Assembly: GCA_031272265.1 (NCBI GenBank)
Contig: JAISUD010000002.1
Coordinates: forward strand, 1 to 50,542
DNA: 50,542 nucleotides
Reading direction: 5' to 3'
Source of the DNA: Endomicrobium sp.
GTDB taxonomy: Bacteria; Elusimicrobiota; Endomicrobiia; Endomicrobiales; Endomicrobiaceae
In this document: positions 46,898 through 50,542 of the stretch, in pieces
Layout: the number at the start of each line of letters is the position of its first letter
Numbering within the stretch: position 1 is the first letter of the stretch
The notes under the pieces: model-generated
Database searches by the model: none
Told to the model about the DNA's origin: nothing
What the model saw: only the letters and a program-made list of their open reading frames with translations
Program-made: the position numbers and the translations under genes

Positions 46898-49800
46898 ATG
46901 TATTTAAAGAAATTAGAAGTTAGTGGTTTTAAGTCATTTGCTGACAAAACAGTATTGGAATTTGGACTTGGGATTTCAGGTATTATAGGCCCTAATGGAT
47001 GTGGTAAATCTAATATATCGGATTCTATACGCTGGTGTCTTGGAGAGCAGAGATCAAAGTCAATGAGAAGTTCTAATATGCAAGAAGTGATATTTAGCGG
47101 TACTCAAACAAGGAGTGCCGGTGGAATGGCTGAAGTTTCTCTTACTTTTGACAATTCGCAGAGTATTTTGCCTGTAAAATATTCCGAAGTTACCGTAACA
47201 AGAAGATTGTTTAGAAGCGGCGAGAGTGAGTATTTTATAAATAGAAACCAGTGCAGACTTAAAGACATAAGAGATATGTTTTTGGATACAGGATTAGGTT
47301 CTGACACTTATTCAGTAATTGAGCATGGTAAAGTTGATCTTTTGGTTACGGCAAGACCTGAGAACAGAAGAGAATTATTTGAAGAAGTTGCCGGGGTTGC
47401 GAAATATAAAATAAGAAGAGAAGAAACTCTGAGAAAACTTGAGAAAATAGACACAGATATATCTCGCTTGTCTGATATTCTTACAATACATAAACAGCAG
47501 ATAACAGCTTTAGATGCGGCTGCGAAAAAAGCAAAACAGTATAAGAAGTGTCAGGACGATCTTGCAAAATATGAAATCTTCTATCTGGTGCGCTCTATAA
47601 CATTTAATAAATTTGAAATAGAAGAATTAAAAAAGGAATTGGATCCTAAGGTAGAAGATTTCCGGTTAAATAACGCTTTGTCTGTGCAAGTTGAGGCGGA
47701 AATTCAGAAATTGCGTTTTAGTCTAGGCGAAATGAACGAACAATATTTAAATATAAATAAGGATTTAAGCGAAATAAAGACACAAAAAAGTGTTGCTGAA
47801 CAGGTAATTCAACATGCAACTCAGCGTGAAACTGAAATAAAATCAGAGCAAACGATACTTGAAAAAGAACTTGTAATAAACCGTGACAAAGCTGTTCATA
47901 TGGATGAGCAACTTGAGCAATTAAATATTAGTGACGATTCTTTTAAGAGCGGAGTGAAACTTTTGGAAGCTATTTATATAGAAAAGGAGCAGCAATATAA
48001 TTCGTTAAAAGTAAAATTTTCTGAACTTGAATCAAAAAAAAATTCAATCCGAATTAAAGTTTCGGAAATTGAGTCTGAAAAAAAACGACTTCTTAAATTA
48101 AAAGAAGAGCTTGCAGAGACAAAAATACGGCTGAATTCGGACACAGTTTCTTTACAAAAGTTAATAACAAGACTTGAAAGTGTTGTGGGTTCTACGAATC
48201 AGGAAATTGTAAAGATTGAAGCCGAACTTAGTGCTAAGAACGAATCATTTCAGTCGCTTAAAATTAAGCAAGAAGAAGTGAATAAAACTATTTTGGAGAA
48301 CAGCAGGGAAATAAAAACTCTTAACAATGATTTGTCCAAATATAAAGATATTTTCGCTTCCAACGACGCTCGTATAATCACTTTAAGAGAGTTTGATTAT
48401 CAGGATCCTGTTAGATCGTCTATAAGAACTGTGTTGAGTTTGGGCAATGTTGCGAGAGGACCTGTAAGTAGTTTAATTGATCTTGAGGAAAATAAGTATG
48501 AGCTTATAGCAGCGGCTTTAGGCGAGAAATTAAATTATCTTGTGTGCGAAACTTTAGAGAAAGCTGAATATGCTATTAAATTTTTGGAAAACAATAATTT
48601 AAGCAGACTTTCGTTTGTAATTGTTGAAAAAATTTCTGATTCTTATAAAAATGGTAATCTAGGACCTCCTTCTGGATATTTTGAACTTGTAAAATATTTG
48701 AGATATGAGCCGTGTGACGAAAAAGTAATCCGTTTCATATGTTCTGACGCTCTTGTTTATGGCAATAGAGTTTACGGAAACGTCGTGGTTCAAGGTGGAG
48801 GAAAGATATTTTTTGAAAAACCGATACTTGTTGAAGAGCAAATAAAAAAACTTAACAGGGAATCTAAAGAAATAAGACGGAACATTTCTGATATACAGTT
48901 TAAAATAGAGCAGATAGATAAGTATCAAAAGAATCTTTTAACTGAGAAAGAAAAATTGGATTTTGACATAATGAAAATCAAAATGCAAATTGACGGGGAA
49001 CATGTTCGGATTGTAGAAAAAAGGAACGATATAAACGTTGTTATTGGGGAAATAAATAGACATAAAGAGGAGATAAATTGTAAAAACTTAGAATCTATAT
49101 CTTTTGACGAAAGAATATCTGTTTTTGAAACAGAAATTTCGGATTATGAGAAAAAAGAGAATGAACTTTATAAGGAATTAAAGACGGTTGAAAACGACAT
49201 ATTTTTAATGAGAAAAGAAGAAGAAGTTGTCGCTCCTGTAATGATGGAGGCGAGAATTAATTGGAATAAAAAGATTGCTGAACTTGAGAATAGAAACAGA
49301 GAGCAACAGTACATTGTTGATAATGTTGCTAATTTTAGAAATCGGATAAGCCATGTCCAGCTTAAAATTACGGAAAACAATAAAAAGATTTCCGAATTAT
49401 TTGCTTCCCGACAAAAGGAAACTGCAAGAATACAGCAGTTGTGCGACGAAGAGTCTAAGAAAGAATCTGGAATGCAAGTTTTTTTAGCGGATAAACAGAC
49501 AGTTCAAACCGCGCTGGATATAAAGACAAACGAATTGCGCGATCTGCAAAACAAAGCGAATGATTTAAAAATCAGAATAAATACTATGCAGATTGATATA
49601 AAGAATTTTGAATTTCAGAAAAGCGATTCAGAGAAAAAGCTTATGGATATGTATGGAAAAAATTATGAGGAAATTAAAAACGATTTTGGCGATAATATTA
49701 AAGAAGTAGATGATGAAGAAATTAAACAGATAAAGAAAAAAATTGAGTTTTTAGGTTCTGTGAATCTTGCTGCACAAGAGGAATACGACGCTTTGGAGCA

Positions 49801-50362
49801 AAAATATAATTCCATTTTGGTGCAGCAAAATGATTTGTTGAAATCTAAAGAGGACTTATATGAAATTATAAAGAAAATTAATAGGTCCACTGCGGAAAAT
49901 TTTGAGAAGACTTTTGGTCTTGTGAAAGAGAATTTCAGAAAACTTTATGTGAAACTTTTTGGTGGTGGGGAGGCGAACTTAATTCTTAATAAAAAGAATG
50001 ATTTGCTTGAAAGTGGAATTGATATTTTCGCGCAACCTCCGGGGAAGAAATTACAGAGTATCTCGCTTTGTTCTGGTGGAGAAAAAGCTCTAACTGCTGT
50101 TGCTTTAATTTTTGCTTTTTTTATGGTCAAACCTTCGCCTTTTTGTATTTTAGACGAAGTTGATGCTTCATTAGACGACGCGAACGTGGACAGGTACAAT
50201 GCTATGATTAGGGAGTTTTCTGCGAAAACGCAGTTTTTAGTTGTTACACATAACAAACGTACAATGGAAATGGCGGACACTCTTTACGGCGTAACAATGG
50301 AGGAATATGGTATTTCAAAAATAATATCCGTGAGAATTAGCAAACAAGATAATGCGCAATAG
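46898..50362 (+). CDS. smc: Chromosome partition protein SMC
   Basis: Chromosome-organising ATPase. An in-frame TTG at 46883 exists, but the usual MYLKKLEVSGFKSFADK start fits the ATG at 46898 (1154 aa). Walker A GPNGCGKSN is at residues 31-39. Two long coiled coils flank a hinge (about 490-650, SIRTVLSLGNVARGPVSSL). The C-terminal head has the signature SLCSGGEKALTAVAL and Walker B FCILDEVDASLDDANV. Length is normal. In many bacteria rnc precedes smc; here rnc is a pseudogene about 7 kb upstream. ScpA and ScpB are not in the window. The 239 bases before it hold no gene. Confidence 0.96.
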   Translation: MYLKKLEVSGFKSFADKTVLEFGLGISGIIGPNGCGKSNISDSIRWCLGEQRSKSMRSSNMQEVIFSGTQTRSAGGMAEVSLTFDNSQSILPVKYSEVTVTRRLFRSGESEYFINRNQCRLKDIRDMFLDTGLGSDTYSVIEHGKVDLLVTARPENRRELFEEVAGVAKYKIRREETLRKLEKIDTDISRLSDILTIHKQQITALDAAAKKAKQYKKCQDDLAKYEIFYLVRSITFNKFEIEELKKELDPKVEDFRLNNALSVQVEAEIQKLRFSLGEMNEQYLNINKDLSEIKTQKSVAEQVIQHATQRETEIKSEQTILEKELVINRDKAVHMDEQLEQLNISDDSFKSGVKLLEAIYIEKEQQYNSLKVKFSELESKKNSIRIKVSEIESEKKRLLKLKEELAETKIRLNSDTVSLQKLITRLESVVGSTNQEIVKIEAELSAKNESFQSLKIKQEEVNKTILENSREIKTLNNDLSKYKDIFASNDARIITLREFDYQDPVRSSIRTVLSLGNVARGPVSSLIDLEENKYELIAAALGEKLNYLVCETLEKAEYAIKFLENNNLSRLSFVIVEKISDSYKNGNLGPPSGYFELVKYLRYEPCDEKVIRFICSDALVYGNRVYGNVVVQGGGKIFFEKPILVEEQIKKLNRESKEIRRNISDIQFKIEQIDKYQKNLLTEKEKLDFDIMKIKMQIDGEHVRIVEKRNDINVVIGEINRHKEEINCKNLESISFDERISVFETEISDYEKKENELYKELKTVENDIFLMRKEEEVVAPVMMEARINWNKKIAELENRNREQQYIVDNVANFRNRISHVQLKITENNKKISELFASRQKETARIQQLCDEESKKESGMQVFLADKQTVQTALDIKTNELRDLQNKANDLKIRINTMQIDIKNFEFQKSDSEKKLMDMYGKNYEEIKNDFGDNIKEVDDEEIKQIKKKIEFLGSVNLAAQEEYDALEQKYNSILVQQNDLLKSKEDLYEIIKKINRSTAENFEKTFGLVKENFRKLYVKLFGGGEANLILNKKNDLLESGIDIFAQPPGKKLQSISLCSGGEKALTAVALIFAFFMVKPSPFCILDEVDASLDDANVDRYNAMIREFSAKTQFLVVTHNKRTMEMADTLYGVTMEEYGISKIISVRISKQDNAQ

Positions 50363-50542
50363 TATGTTTTTTGTTGTTTATATTTAAAAGGATTGTATTG
50401 TAGGGTCAATAATTTAACCTTTTGCTAAGGAGATATTATTCATTATTTTGGAAGGTTTATGGAACTCGGTATCTATGTTTAGCTGACTTATACATTGTTT
50501 GATTATTTCGGTTTCTTTGGATTTGTTTGCGATTCCAAAAGG

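Overview
The window is a low-GC, gene-sparse chromosome segment from a diderm (Gram-negative-type) bacterium. BamA and LptD homologues show an outer membrane with LPS-type export. Most genes are housekeeping genes on the plus strand, separated by several AT-rich spacers of 300-700 bases. One conserved gene, rnc, is visibly decaying. The AT bias, long spacers, retained amino-acid biosynthesis and fresh pseudogene fit a host-associated Elusimicrobiota lineage, close to Endomicrobium of termite-gut flagellates. That assignment is inference from overall character; no 16S gene is present.

Layout. Positions 1-5274: a three-gene, tightly packed, defence-like unit (SMC-like ATPase, AlbA_2/GHKL protein, type III Res-like helicase-nuclease). 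Positions 5514-6495, minus strand: tadA, then a one-piece tmRNA whose tag frame is about 47 codons long. Positions 7180-9870: malic enzyme and a two-subunit class I fumarase. Positions 9995-18460: coaX, bamA, fabZ, rpmB (minus), recG and a MATE transporter. Positions 19075-23526: histidine genes hisD-B-H-A-F and hisI. Positions 24140-28662: accD-folC and lptD. Positions 28856-33237: tRNA-Ser(CGA), coaD, a short prepilin peptidase, NAD-type isocitrate dehydrogenase and ackA. Positions 33498-39079: rpmF-plsX-fabH-fabD-fabG-acpP-fabF, followed by a frameshifted rnc pseudogene. Positions 39811-43200: acyl-CoA dehydrogenase, etfB and a ferredoxin-fused etfA. Positions 43298-46658: a three-gene set matching the bacterial ceramide pathway. 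Positions 46898-50362: smc.

How the genes work together. accD, plsX, the fab genes, acpP and fabZ make acyl chains. coaX and coaD make the CoA that supplies the ACP prosthetic group. The putative ceramide cassette would draw on those chains to build sphingolipids, and LptD and BamA assemble the outer membrane. Malic enzyme, fumarase, isocitrate dehydrogenase and acetate kinase indicate fermentative metabolism with a partial TCA cycle. The ferredoxin-linked Etf and acyl-CoA dehydrogenase suggest flavin-based redox coupling.

The observations most worth a second look are the very long tmRNA tag with its hydrophobic-plus-basic stretch, the ceramide-type gene trio, the defence-like triad at the left edge, and the loss of RNase III.
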